64,000 nucleotides of DNA from contig JARWIR010000016.1 of NCBI GenBank assembly GCA_029959085.1, positions 6,431,441 through 6,495,440 on the forward strand, read 5' to 3'. The stretch is from Nemophila menziesii (lineage: Eukaryota; Streptophyta; Magnoliopsida; Boraginales; Hydrophyllaceae). The notes below the pieces were generated by a model. The model ran no database searches. It saw only the letters and a program-made list of their open reading frames with translations, and was not told the DNA's origin. This document shows, one piece after another, positions 48,570 to 62,248 of the stretch. The translations under genes were made by a program, and so were the position numbers. Each line of letters begins with the position of its first letter. The first letter of the stretch is position 1.

Positions 48570-51500
48570 TGAAAATTGTCTCTTCCTTTAGTTATATGAT
48601 ATTTGTAGCTATTTAATCATAGTTATTTATTTATATTTGAGATATATGGCTTATTGATAGCTTCATCAGTTCTTGTAAGCCTTCTTGATTATTTAGCTTA
48701 CTTGAGATTATTTGATATTTGGTACTTCTGGGTTCCTGAGAATATTTGATATGTATCCTGTATGATCCTCATAATGTTACTTTATTATTTTAGAATAGAA
48801 TTGTGATGCTTATTGATATGCTTACATTCCATATTGATCATACCTGATTCACTTGCTTGACATGTTTCACTTGTTTCCATGATCGTAACATGTTTATTCT
48901 TTGGGGAGAGATATTGTATTGACCATGTGTATAATAACTGTTGTGTATTCATGTTATTATTCATCGTATATTTCATCTTTTAAATTGACTATTCATTGCA
49001 TATTGTGCTTATTAATTATATTATTGTCATGACATTATGTTTGTCGAGATTACTTTACTTAAATTAGTATATTATTGCAATTCTAATCATGACCTTGCGG
49101 TAATTAAAATCCATGTGATATATTATTTTCTTAGTGTGTATTTGTCTCCTGTTTGTTGGTATTTTTATTTGAGCCTATCTCGTGTAAATATTTCCACTTG
49201 TTATTGTTGATGCTAACTTCTACATCTTGTGGTTATTATATTTGTATATGCTTTTGGATAGTCTCTCTTGATGAGACAAAAGGTGTAGAAGAAACTCATT
49301 GATAATAATTAATTATATCTTGGTCATATCATACTTAATTTTGTAAGATTTTTCTATCATTTCTTATATCTTTTACATGATCATCTTACTCTTCTAATTA
49401 TTGACTTATACATGCAAACTTTTTTGATATTGTAGTGATACCCTTATTTTTGTATTACTTATAAAGATATTTGAACTTACATTATCATCTTGTTTAATAT
49501 AACATGTCTAAATTTAATGCTTACGCATCTCGTTCAAACATGAGGTTTTAGTATCTTGTTTCTTCTAGTGGTTATATGCAATTTTATGAAACTTTACTAG
49601 TTGATTACTGTTACTTCTTATCTAGTTCACCCATTTTATGATGATTTAAAAAGGAAAGAAGTATCAAAACCAAAAAAATAATTCCAAGCTTATTTTTTTA
49701 TTTGATGCTAGTTTATCTAATGACATTTTGCAATATTGTGCTAGAATAATTTACATACCCAAATTATTTATTGTTTCTCTACTTGTTGCATATTATCCTA
49801 TTATTACCATGATTGTGAGGTAGCTTACAATTATATTAAGATTTATATTTAATTGGGAGGGGTGGGGGGGGGGGGGTGAGAGGAGGGGGTTGTGGCTTAA
49901 AAGACATTATATGTGTTTACATTTATGGTTCATTTATACATGCACAATGTAAGGGAGATTCATGATTTTAAGATTTCATATGTGTTGCATTGCATATTAT
50001 TCTAGTATAACATTGTTGTAGATCTGCCATCATACAAAAAAAGATGAATGTTGTCATATTCTTTTTTTGTATATGTTTTTATGTGACAAATATATATGTA
50101 TTTAACATACTAATTGTTGCTAAGTATATGATTATATCTATCTATATGTTTAACATATCTCCTGTCACTAGTTTATTTATCCTTAGAACGATTATTCTTA
50201 TTATATATGAATTCACACATGAGTCGATTACTCTCTAGGTCATAAATTGATAGTGTTTTTCATTTACGTAGATAATCACCTATATGCTTTCTGATTTGCT
50301 TATATAGAATATGTGCCATTATTAAAATGTAAAGTATCCAAACATATTTTGCTTGTTAACATTTAATTGTATTTATCTTGATTTCAAAAGCACCCGTTAC
50401 GTGTTATATGTAACTATACAATGACTTGCTAATGTGTTTAAACTTTTATAAATGTGCCAAACGTTATGATTTTACATCTATACCATATCTCATGTTAGAA
50501 GGTAAACTATCGAAACTATGAATACTCTTTAACCATATTTGCAATTGTATGAGTTAACAGTTTCTATGTTATAATTTTTCAAATGCATAGAATACGTGAA
50601 AGTGTTTAACTATAATCTTATAGTGACACTCACATGAATACATGTGTTCAATATAGCTAAAGCATCCTCGTAAGATTACTCTTTTATTAAATGTGATATG
50701 GTAGGAGAGTTGAACATACTTTATAATATAACTTGTTATATTCATTGTATGTGCAAAAGTGTTTAATTATATACTTGTTATTATTCTCATTTAAATAATT
50801 TTGTATGCTATAAGCTAGGGTATCTTTCAAACATCGCTAATATTGCTAAGACATGCAGTTACACTTTATTCTATCTTGAACAAGTTGTATACTATACTTG
50901 CTGATGTTATTTGTGAAGGTGCTTAACTGTAAAATTATTGTGAGGCACATCTAGAATATATTTTATATTAAAGACTAAATCATCCGAGCATTATTTTCTA
51001 TATAAAATATGTTTCTAAACCTTAAAATAGTTTGAACATGTTTTGTGCAATTACTTGTATGTGTTTGGATTATTCATTTTACATGAACTAATAAATTCCT
51101 TAGCATTATAATTTGAACATATATCGTGAAAGAAACTTTGGTATTTGAGTGAAAAAAATCAAATATCGCATGCACGCACTACAATCCAAATGGAAAAATT
51201 GTCGTTGACAAAACCATAATGCCAAGCTAAATTAGGCTGCATGTGTGGAGAAAAAACTTGGATTTCATCCCACTAATAGTTATTGGACAAAGTATGTCAT
51301 GCTTTATTTGATCATTCAAAGGACAAAATCATAATTCCTATTTCGAATTTCCGGCATTGCCAATTTGGAATATCTGGCATTGTCAATTTGGAATATTGGA
51401 CATTGTCGATTTGAGGAAAAATTGCACAAATATTTTGCAACATAGATAAATTTGTGGGAGATTCACTTAACTATATATATGGACTATTTTCAACACATAA

Positions 51501-54457
51501 CTCATCTCTTATTCTCGACCACTTTCTCATATTACTTGAGAACAAACCAAAGAGATCTCAAACTCATCAAAGAAGATTACTCATCATATTCAATTTTTAT
51601 ATACATCATTGTATATTCCACTTTTATGATTTTAACAATTGTCATTGTATTATTCAGTCATTAGGAGTTGTGTTCATCATGTAAATTGTAAGCACACGAC
51701 TTTGCTTTTGTTCAAGATTAGAAATTAAATATTCCAAGAAATAGAGAAGGATGGTTTAAAGGTTGAGATTAAGCGTGGAAAAATCTCAAGTTTAGACTGT
51801 GACTAAACCTATGAAGTCATGATTTATGTTTCTTGATTGAACCTAGCTAGTGAAAATCACGGTTGAATTTGTGACTAAGCCTAGTAAGACTCTCCTTGTG
51901 AACATATGTATTTCACCTCAAGATATACCTAAGTGTATTGGAAAGTTTTGAAAATTCTAAGGTGTAACCTAAGGTAGTGGATTAGGTCCCCGAAGTTCAA
52001 ACGACTTCAATTACCCGTGTGATATAAATCATTATCTTTTTACTTTTTGTATTGTATTAAAATTGCATAATCTTTAGTTTACCAATATTATCTCTATTAT
52101 ATATCTATAATATGTTTAAGAAATTGTTTAAGATACCTCTTCCAGCTAATTATTATTTTGTTTTAAACTTTTAATTAGACATATTTTGAGTAGTGTCCTA
52201 TTTATATCTCCCCCACATATAGGACTTACATAATCTATTATGTTTGTAGGTAATATGGTTACAATATGTAGCCATACATGAAATATCGTAGATAAACAAA
52301 CATATATTGATAGTAGTTGACCCTCAAAACAATTTATCATATAACTGAATTTCAGTTATGAACCCCTTGAACAACTCGTGAAGAAAAATTTACGTGAGGC
52401 ATTTCTTATTGCTATTAATTTTTTATCAATCATGCAATCCAACACATTAGTAAAAATATGATAAATATCTATTTCGGTTGGAGTATGGATGAAGAAGAAG
52501 ATTAATTTTTTATTTATTGTAGATAATTTTTTTTGAATTGGTCTATTATTAGTTTAATAAAAGTAAATTATTATATTTTATATTTTAAATGTATTATTTA
52601 TCTCGAATCGGTACATTTTTAATTTTGTTACAAATAGTTTTTCGTAAAAGTAAAAATATTAGTGATATATAATTTTAAAAAAATAATGTTAAAATTGTTT
52701 AAACAAAAACACCTAAACTTCTATTAATGGGCCATTTAAGTGTCTATACTTTCAAAATGTCTGACCATTCCCTTTATATCTAAATCTTTTTAGAGTACTA
52801 ATTGTAGACATAGTTGAGGAATCGTAAATCATATTGAGAATTAAAATATCAATTTTATAGTCGTGTATCATAACGATTCATATCAAATTTTAAATATAAA
52901 CTACTTGATACATGTAGTTCTCATGTGTATTATAAGTTGAAATATTGAAATAACTTTCATATCTCAAGTAATTAAGTTTCACATATAAAAATAATTCAAA
53001 GATCTCATTTGGTAATTGTGTAGTATTTCATAACATTGCACGACAGTAAACAAAAATTAAAATTAAAATGTATAATGTTAAATATTTTAAATAATTATTG
53101 AAATTATAGGTATTATATATGTTCCACTATATATAAACGAAAGTAGGTATTGTATATTATAGTGATTTCGATCGATTAATATATGATAATGTTTTTTGTG
53201 CCATATTATTTTTAATTTGTAATGTCGTCTTGTATGATGAATCGTGTTTCTTTTATTAAATATGTTTGTAGATAGATAAATATGATCCTAATTACTTCAG
53301 AAACTGCACACATAGCGCTTGCATTTCTAACATTACATTCCTAAAAAATTAGATAAAAAGGAATTTGGTACACTTAGTTCAACTAATTAAACATAAACAA
53401 TTTGTGTACTAATTCTAAGACTACCGAGTCAAATAAAAAAGAAAATTTTATAGTCACACAAAAATTGTATGCAATAATGATATATATCACCTTAAATCAT
53501 ATTAGTTAGTATATTGTACGTATTATATGATTTAAATAAAAATAAATTTATTAATTTTTTTAATTCTTTAATTTAATTATAATTTATTTTCATTCAAATC
53601 ATATTACATAGCCGTTTGGAAGTGTTTTTTAAAAAAAAAAATACTTAAAAATGCTTCCAGCATTTTAAGAGTTTTTTTACCTTGAAAAATATTTTTATGA
53701 GAAACATTAAATATGTGTCTCTGGAATTTAAACTGATTTAAGATTTCAAAATTATTTTCAATAATTTTTTAAATTTTAATTTTTTTTTTTACTTTAAATA
53801 AGCATTGTCAAACTATCCTTATATTTATGAAATGGTGGATAGTAATTACTCTTATGTAATAAATAATAAATAATAAACAATACAGTGCATTTTACCCTAT
53901 ACAATAATGATAAGGGAAATTATTAGTTTTGTTGTAGTCACCATAATAGGTGGTTAAATGATATATCAATTAATATGTTAGTACTTATAATTAACTTTTT
54001 AATCAAAATTATGCATTTAATATTCCATAATTTAAAAACTATATGTAATTTCCTCTTTTTAAGATTGCAGAGTTATCATATCACTACGCCTGATGCCAAC
54101 ATACCAAAACGAAATGTACTCCATGTCCAAATGCTTTAATACACATAAACATTTTCATGTTTCAACATAACTTCAGTTTTTTTCCCAACCAAAAGGCTCA
54201 TAAATTCCCAAATATGAATCTGAAGCAACTACAAAATTCACAAAATAGATTAATAGATATTCCGAGTTAATAACTGTTTTGAAATCTACATTTCTTAAGC
54301 AATCCAGAGCAATAAAGTTATAGAAGCAACAATCATATAACTTTAACTTGGACATACGTAAGTGACTATAATATGCACCTGAAATTTTGAATTAAGAAGC
54401 TAAGGTTACCTTCTTAATTTAAATTCAATAAGAGTGTTTAGCAGAGTATAACATTAA
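48570..54457. other. Long gene-free AT-rich stretch
   Basis: About 5.9 kb with stops in every frame. Three local features stand out. A G-run (GTGGGGGGGGGGGGTGAGAG) lies at about 49862-49881. At 51353-51416 a ~22-bp unit GGCATTGCCAATTTGGAATA is repeated three times. A T-rich SIRE-like leader style appears near 51700-52030. I cannot assign any gene. The MYB 3' UTR probably occupies the last few hundred bases. Confidence 0.5.
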
Positions 54458-56313
54458 TCAAGATGAAATACCGACACCAAGAAAGTCTATGAATGCCGTA
54501 GTATCGTTATGATCAGCTGACTCTTGTTCCTTGTGTTGCTCAATCTTCATTTTAACTTTGTCAGAATAGGAGGTTTCATCAGAATGAGCTATAAGTGAAT
54601 AGGATGAGTGTGGAAATGCCACAGCTGATGAATTCTCACAGCTTCCAAGTATGGATGAATTTAAATAATCTCTAAAGATATATTGGTTTTGATGGTTATT
54701 GTTTTCCCTGGTGCAACAATATAAGCTAGAGTTGAAATGGTTACTACCTTCTCTTCCAATTAAATCTGCAGGTCCAGATGAATATTTTGCAGCACAAGTG
54801 TTTGGTCTCATAGAATTCCATGATACTGAAAACCCCCCTTCTTTATTTGGACTTTGCAAATCAAAACAATGACTGCTAGTACCAAGACCAATTCTTGATC
54901 TGTAGCTTTCTTGAAATTTTGAAAATTTTGATTGAAAAATATTTGAAGAGTTGGAATTTCTATAGACATCTTGATGATTTCTCTTGCCACATAGCTTTAA
55001 TTGTTCCCTTTGCTTCCTAGCCATCACAACATGCCAGTGATTTTTCACAGCATTATCAGTCCTTCCTGGAAAAAGTCTTGATATTAGAGCCCATTTGTTA
55101 CCATGAATTCTATGAGCAGCAAGGAGCCTTTCTTCTTCTTCTTCTGTAAATGGCCTTCTATTAATTCTCGGGTCTAACTGATTGAACCATCGTAATCTGC
55201 AACTCTTCCCTGAAAGATGGTAATCATATGTAAGGAAACATCATATAATTGATACTAACATAGCTAGAAACTCAAAAGCACACGTGCAAGCATAAGTGGA
55301 TCAATTAAGGGCCCGCTGGCCATATATGTAATACAGTTCTAATTAATCCTATATTTTTTTAAATATAAGTATAATTCAGTTAGATATTTTTTTCTTTTTC
55401 AAAATGAACTTAGATTTTTCTAACCTGGCCATATAAAGTACATTCTTGGAAGTTTGATCCATATCTACATTTAACTGATAACTCAATTTTTTCTTTTTCT
55501 AGTAGTGGGAGCTGGTTGAAGGTCATCTTATACATAATAAACAATAATCTATATAATGATAATAATAGATTATAGTCATAAACAAAGAGTATGGTAATAT
55601 TGCTCATTGCTCTAGACCCAACATATATAACACATAAAGAACTTTCAAGTTTTAGCCGAGTATGATCTTAAATATAGATACTGCCTTAAATTGGAACTCT
55701 TAAGTTTTTTATATAACCATCTATCCAAATAAATATATCTACTCATTCGAATTTCTAATATAATTTTCTTGTATAGTGTCTTGGGCACGGCTTTACTAGT
55801 ATAATAAAGAAGAAAAAGAAATAAGGGTTTTAAATAATATATAGAAGTATTACTAAAAATTGAAAAGGTAGTACATGTGATTCTATCGCTTGAAGAAGCA
55901 AGCATATTACAATTACAATTAAAGAAGGTATACTGATCAAGTTTATTAAAGAAAATTGTTTTCAACCTTAATTTTTATTACTATATCTTTATATAATTCC
56001 TTGAAAGAGTAAAACTACAATTCATAAAAATTATTATAAAAGGTTAGATTCAATTTCTATGGAAATGTATTAACTTTGGTCCAGAACTAATTTAACTAAA
56101 AACCCTAATATAGAAAAGAAGTTGTCCAATAGTAGCAAGATTCATGCCTGATCTTCCTTGAAGCTTCTCAGCAATAGAGTTCCAGTTGTGAGGACCATAC
56201 TGTTCTACAAGCCGACGGAGGTTTTCATCCTCGGCGGGTCTCCAGTGACCTCGAGGACAACTCCTTGTATTATCATCACTTGAGTCAGTTATTAGATCCA
56301 TTGCAGCCGCCAT
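54458..56313 (-). CDS. R2R3-MYB transcription factor (MYB52/54/56/117 group), 2 exons
   Basis: Exons 56313-56148 and 55209-54458 (305 aa), start MAAAMDLIT. The two MYB repeats occupy about residues 18-118: R2 helix Trp at W24, W44 and W63 ([34 protein letters not shown], then [14 protein letters not shown]), and R3 with F76, W95 and W114 ([45 protein letters not shown]). [12 protein letters not shown] and [10 protein letters not shown] are typical of subgroup 21, nuclear regulators linked to cell wall and organ boundary roles in Arabidopsis. The C-terminal half is Ser/Asn-rich, without a known motif that I can name. The only intron (938 bp) interrupts the Gly codon before KSC, an expected MYB position; its donor is GC, not GT. 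It looks intact. Confidence 0.9.
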
Positions 56314-56388
56314 GAGGAGAAGAAAGAGAAGAACAAGAAGAAAAAGAAGAAGAGTTAGTTAGTTAGGTTTGAAATATTTGTAATTTGC

Positions 56389-56400
56389 ATAATATATAAA
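56389..56400 (-). promoter_or_regulatory. Putative TATA box of MYB gene
   Basis: The minus strand reads TTTATATATT about 80 bp upstream of the ATG, followed by a pyrimidine-rich leader (complement of 56314-56355). A good distance for a plant core promoter. Confidence 0.5.
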
Positions 56401-57807
56401 GATGGATATAGAGAGGTGGAGAAGAAAGTGGGTTGGTTTAGAGTTGTGGATGGGCAGTCACTTTTGTTGGTTTTACACGACAGATGGAACTTATATATGT
56501 ATGTAAAATGTAGGTAAGCTGAACCTTTCTTTTTTGGCAATTGCCTCATGATCATCGCTCTCTATTTCTTACCCATTTTAATTCTCTATCTTTTCATTCC
56601 CCTCTACCGGCCTTGTCAATTTTACGTTTACAATACTCGTACTAGAGTTTAATTTATGTACTTAAATTACAGAGTATCCTCAAAATATTATTACAATGCA
56701 TCTATTTTTGTTTTGTTTTAAAAAGACTTTTTTTTTTTAGAGTTTTAAAAATACATATATCTAAATAGCTTGGCCCACACGGTTTTTTTTTTTTTTTGTT
56801 CGAAACGCTATAACCCAATCCATATAGTTTGTGTTCGCAAGTTTGAAATCTATATGCAAAACATGTATATTGAGCTTTTTGTTTAGAAAACCTGTTCGAT
56901 CTATTTCAACCTATCATTTAAAAAATACAATCATTATAGCCAATGTTAATAAAATCTCTCATAAATTATCTTTAATATTTTATATATTAATTAAAAATAT
57001 AAATCATGTTAATAATGATAATAGTAAAAAAAATTGACAAATCTTGTTTTGAAATTTTAAATAGAATATTTTAATAAATATACATTATTTGTATGACACT
57101 TATCATTTATTTATTTAGATAATTACTTAAATTTTATAAAAATATTTCAATAGTTAGGTAATGTCATTAATAATATTTTTTTAATCAAAATTTCACACTA
57201 CCATGATTTTCACATATGCCATTATACTAGAATTTTTTTTGGACAATTTTATACTAGAATCGAAACTAAATATATAATTCAAAAGATTTATACCTAAGAA
57301 ATCCTTCAAATTAGAATTAATTCCCCTTTATTGCAAGTATCATTTTTTTACTCAGACACCATACATTTTTTTTTTGTCTATAAAAAAATAACTTGAGTTA
57401 TAGAAAAAATTTCAAAACTTAAATTTTGAGCTATAGGAAGCTTCCTAAAACTCAAAATTTGAGTTTTGGGAAGTTTTCCATAACTCACTATATTTTAACG
57501 GTCTTTTACAGGATAATGGATAAGATTGCAGGGGTTTATTGAACGTTAACCCTAATTTGAATGCTCTATATACGTAATATTTGTATTGCCATCAATAAGG
57601 CATAAATAATAATAATCTTATTATTGTTTACTTATTCATTTTAGATTTTAGTGTAATTATATAGATGAAATATAATTTCTATATTTAAATTGTGAAAGAT
57701 GCATTGCAAATAAAACTTAGACAACTATAATTGGATTCAGAGAGTTTGAGAAAATATTAAGTAAAAAGTATAAGTTAAAGTATTACACTGTTACTAATAA
57801 ACAAATA
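56401..57807. other. Intergenic upstream of MYB; contains a 33-bp hairpin
   Basis: No gene. At 57441-57473 CTTCCTAAAACTCAAA and TTTGAGTTTTGGGAAG form 16-bp arms (one mismatch) around a single A. Related GAGTTATGG/AACTC words recur on both sides between 57390 and 57485. The remainder is AT-rich. Confidence 0.5.
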
Positions 57808-58012
57808 ATGTTTTCTTTGTTTTATCATGTTTATCTACTTATTAAAAATTTAATTTTAAAATATATATTTCGTTAAAATATTTAGATTTATAATTTCACT
57901 ACGAGTTTAAGATATAATGATTTATGAAGGATAATTTTGTAATAGGGAGTGTAATGATTGCATTCCTTTATATGCGTGAAAAACAAAGTGGGCAAACATT
58001 ATGAAACAAATT
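57808..58012. mobile_element. Degenerate copy of the Stowaway-like MITE
   Basis: Shares with 17370-17624, in order: TTATC(C/T)ACTTA(C/T)TAAAAA, AGATAT, GTAATGATTGCATT or GTAATAATTGCATT, GTGAAAAACAAAGTGG and CAAACATT(T/A)TGAAAC. The right end has lost the GGAGGGA box. Confidence 0.65.
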
Positions 58013-59711
58013 GAATATTAAATATCATACAATATAAAAATTAAAAATCCACCAAGAACACCAACTCATAAAGAACTTGCCAAAACTTCGTCCATTAAAC
58101 CTGATAGATCGTGACATAAAAATAAAAGCCTGCCACTAGTTTAAGTTGAAACAAAATAATATTTTTGATAAAAGACTTAAGCATCAAGACCTACATGAAA
58201 TCTTGATTTATAGTTGCTTGGTTTACTTTCATGAGGTTGTCATGGATGTTTAAAAACTCAAAAACCACCGGCAAAATCGATATTCAATATATAGCAATCT
58301 CACTCTCACATGGTAATGGGATGTCTTGACAAAGGAAGCACTCCATTCTATAAAATCCAAATATATTTTTACAGAAAGACAAATAGCTCCTTGAGTTAAT
58401 TCTTGTTTAGTTCCTTTTTTATTTTTTATCTCTTATGAGAGTATACTATGTTGTTACTAATTCTTTAATTGTCTTACAAACTTTTTGGCTTTACAACTCA
58501 TTGTCCCCTTTGTGCATCTCTTTCTTTCATAGCCTCTCAAAAGAATGGTATCATGTTCTTCCTTGATACAATGTATTGTTTTTTGTCAGTTTTCTTTATC
58601 AGTTTGCTCTCCTCTCTGGCCCATCTCAAACCCCTCTTGTAAAAACCATGAACCTCTTCCCTTCCTCTACTTTTTATTTGTAATACTCCTTAACCAAACT
58701 CTTGCTTCTCTCTCTTTATATTTTTTTTCTTCATGGCACTTAAAAGAAAAGATATATCTTCATCCTCCTCTCTAAGACCTACGGGTATCCAACAAATGAA
58801 TGCTAAGAGTTGTACAAGATGAATAAATTAAGCTTCAGTCTCTCCTTGAAGATGAAGAAATTGAAATAACCTTTTTAAATGAAGGTCCAACATAAAAGCA
58901 ATTCGTAAGGAAAAGCACCAAAGTTTTTCAAGGAGGATCCATCGCTCAACTACCTTTTAATGTCAAAATTCCTTCAGTAAATCCTCCTTCATCCAATATT
59001 TTTTATCTCTTTCAATTTCAACATCTTTTTGAATTTCTTTCTCTTACACACGTTGTTCATTCCTCCTTTGTTGGCGAATTCTACAATAATGACGAAGATC
59101 AAAAAGTGGTCCTTCTCTACTACAATTTCAAACAAAACTATTTTGGTATATCCTAGCACTATTTCAAAAGCTTCCAGTCTCAACAAGAATGATTTGATAA
59201 TTTTATTCTCAACGGTTGGCATAGGGAAAAAGAACCTATTGATGTCTCTTTGAAAAATATGGTTGAAGTTTGTATTTTTTTCAAAAAATGCTTCAAGACC
59301 ATACACAACTATGACACTCTAATCTTTTCAACCCTGATTTTTTACTCACTCATACAATTCTAATATTATCGAAAAAGACAAGAAAGAGGGTTATATCGGT
59401 CCTTATGAACCCATTATTTTATATCGTGTTTACTCCAAAAAGCCTATAAACTTTTGCAAAATCTTCATTACAAATACATAGGAGTTTATTTGCTTCAACT
59501 CTCCTGTATGCAATCATTGTTAGTTATTTCTTAATCGATATTGATTAAATTTTTCCATTGCCTAACCATCATGACTTAGAACCCTCGTGGAGAATTTATC
59601 TTCGATTCATCAAAATCATGAATATATTTATCTACAACAATGGATACATTGATCCACACACATCTTCTCAAATCTTCCAAAGAATAACAAAACTAGTGAT
59701 GTCTCCATTTA
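58013..59711 (+). pseudogene. Degenerate retroelement coding relic (58735-59500)
   Basis: A frame near 58735 starts MALKRKDISSSSSLRPTGIQ and soon hits a stop. 59010-59150 in another frame reads FEFLSLTHVVHSSFVGEFYNND, then VVLLYYNFKQNYFGI, in the style of plant retroelement proteins with the VYPELVREFYANL motif (putative plant transposon protein domain). 59190-59300 continues WHREKEPIDVSLKNMVE. Multiple stops and shifts. Family assignment is tentative. 58013-58730 holds nothing recognisable. Confidence 0.35.
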
Positions 59712-60249
59712 TGTGATAGAATAATCTAATCACGAGACATCATTTTAGGAGTATTGAGTACTTAGTTTCGGGATTTTCCCCCATCTATTCATGATTTACA
59801 CTTTCTTGTCTACTTTTAGGTGTTTTTCTATTTTTAGTGCTTTTACGCGTAATTTGTATGTTATTTGTGTAACACTTAGGTATTTGGAATCCCAACACCT
59901 TGAGATGATGATAAGAAGTGAATAAAAACAAGGAAACCCCTTAGGCGTGATGGAAAAGGAAACTTTGGATAGATTTGGAAAGTCAAAGTGAGTTGTCTAC
60001 CTATAAAAACGTTTAGTATATTTAATACTGTAGAAACTCGGCAAGTAATTTGAAGGAGCCCTTTGAGATTCAAAAATCTCATTGAATTGTGATCGTTTCG
60101 ATACTATGATTACTAGATTTCAAGCTGTAACGAAGGAGTTATGATTATTTCAATCTTCAAATGTCATCATGTCCTATAATTTAGGAAAACAAATTAAAGT
60201 TGAATTTGGACTCTGTGACTTGGCACAAACTCTAGGTTTCAACCTAAAA

Positions 60250-60284
<35 letters not shown>

Positions 60285-61217
60285 ATCCACTTTAAGTCAA
60301 GGAAATCATCCTTGGTCAGTCCAGAATCATCTAAAGACCAAGAGAGAAGAATCGAAGAAGGAGCTTGGAAACTGTTCATGCCATTCCAACCCTTCCCAAT
60401 ATTTGTAATTGTTAGTTTTCCTTTCCTAGTATGGCCTTAATATATTAAGCTTAAGAATAGAATATGTGTATAAAACCTAGACTTGTTTTATATGTTATTT
60501 TAATTTGGGATGTTCTTTTACATTTAACTGAAATCGACAGTGATATCTCTATGTTATGTGCTTTGATTTAATGGTTGTAGTCCTTACGGTGCGTAACGTA
60601 TATTACCCCACTAATATTTGAATTTTGCCTTGACGGGAGATTCAATTATAGAAACACCATATAATCATCTAGTGTATGGTAGTGATCTTGACGGTTTTGC
60701 CTAACTAGATAGTCACTAAAGTTTAGTTTCACCACCGATCATTGTACACAGTCCCCTTACCCAAGTCCCCTGGTAATTGTTAGGTTGCCTCCTATTTCTG
60801 CCTTGACGGGTGTTAGGAGGAATATAGAATCCTGGCTATAGCATATGTATCACACAATTCTCCCTTAGATAATAATCGTAGAACAAGGCTAGTGTGGATT
60901 ACTTTCTAATTCTTGAGCTAAACTCTCATACATCTTCTCTTCGTATTTTATTTTCCTGTCTTTACTTTCTAGTTTAATTAGTTAATATATAGAGTCATAA
61001 AAACTAAATAAATATTTCAGTGACTTTAGCGTATTATATTATCAGTTTATTTTATTGCACTTCGTAATTGCATTAGTTATTAGTTTAGTTTCGTAATCCC
61101 TCAGATCGATATTTGTTTTACTTACACATTACTTGCAAACGATTCGTTCACTTGCAAAGAGTTTATCGTAGTGGTAAAAGATGTTTGCTCTCTTATTTAT
61201 ATCGTTATTTTATCACA
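59712..61217 (+). mobile_element. Athila-like Ty3/gypsy 5' LTR, ~1.5 kb
   Basis: Begins TGTGATAGAATAATC with CGAGACATCATTTTAGG just after, and ends TTATTTTATCACA at 61217, so TGTGATA/TATCACA form the terminal inverted repeat. It contains a (TA)n run at 60253-60282 and the shared block CATCTAGTGTATGGTAGTG, GGTTTTGCCTAACTAGATAG, CCGATCATTGT and CCCCTTACCC at 60668-60780. It is immediately followed by leader and primer-binding site, so it is a real 5' LTR. Confidence 0.8.
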
Positions 61218-61238
61218 CTTTTGCCACCACCAAGTTTT

Positions 61239-61255
61239 TGACGCCACTGTCGGGG
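61239..61255 (+). other. Primer-binding site of Athila-like element
   Basis: TGACGCCACTGTCGGGG lies 22 bp past the LTR end. The Athila lineage normally has TGGCGCCGTTGCCGGGG here, attributed to a tRNA-Asp type primer. Three bases differ from that form, which suggests age. Confidence 0.7.
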
Positions 61256-61469
61256 ACTACATCATTAGTTTACTGTGTTTTACTTAGTGTTTTAATTTTA
61301 GTTGTTCTATTTTACACTTTTTCATTTTTGTCTATTTCGGGTTATTCATATTGCAGATCAGAAAATATTAGGACTTCCTCTCTCATTAGGAGTGCAACCT
61401 AAAGGAATTCGCACTCCAGATATTTAATCCACTCGATTTAGGCCTTGTCCGAACATGTTGAATTAATTT

Positions 61470-62248
61470 TTGAGTTATGGGCAATTTAGTGGCGCTGCAC
61501 AACAAGATCTGGTCCATTATATTCAGAACTTCATGCAGAATTGTGATGCCTACATCACCGAAGGTGTTACAAAGGAACATATGTACTATGTCATGTTCCA
61601 ATTCTTTTTAACCAGAATTGCAAGTGATTGGTACTATGACCAACACCCCAATTCAATCCCAAACTGGGACAAACTCCAAGAAAGATTCCATGATCGATTT
61701 TATCCGATAAGTAGGCGCTTAAAAGATATGTTGGAGTTCGAGATTTTTATACAGCAAGAGGGAGAAAGTGTTGTTGAAGCATGGTTGAGATTTAATGAGA
61801 AGAAAGTGAGGTGTCCATTCTATGTATCCTCGTCGGAATATCAATTGACCATGTTCTACAGAGGGTTTAACATCAAGTCTAAATCAAGAGTAGATAACCT
61901 CGAAGGTGGAATTTTTGTGTTAATAAATCCTGAGGAAGTAAGGATAACTATGGAAAGAGTTGTTGAAACCGAAAGAAGTTGGCCATTACTAGATGAGGCA
62001 GTTCTGGAAGATACCTTACCGGAAGCAGGGTTTGAAGAGTGCAGCTAACATCTAAAAAAGAGTTACATACACGTATGGAGAATGATTTCACAGCTCAGGT
62101 GAATAACATAAAAACAATTTCTAGGTGTCCGGGTTGTAGAGAGAGTGATCATTTGTGGGAGAACTGTGCTAATAATCCATCTTTGATTTTGTTTACATCT
62201 CATCAAGGGGCCTGGTGTTGCCTAGGGTGTGATAAAATAATAGTTTAG
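61470..62248 (+). pseudogene. Athila-like gag fragment with trailing zinc-knuckle-like motif
   Basis: 61470-62048 encodes a retrotransposon gag core: QFSGAAQQDLVHYIQNFMQ, MFQFFLTRIASDWYYDQHPN, IPNWDKLQERFHDRFYPISR and the tail VRITMERVVETERSW. This fits the Retrotrans_gag pattern of gypsy elements (A-x-x-W-L, W-x-x-x-x-x-x-F-x-x-x-F). Upstream 61360-61420 carries gag-leader-like codons (LGLPLSLGVQPKGIRTPD) with stops. 62039-62248 overlaps in another frame and holds RCPGCRESDHLWENCANNP, a knuckle-like CxxC...HxxxxC. The element is cut off near 62215, where an inverted LTR fragment begins, so protease, RT and integrase are absent. Confidence 0.75.
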
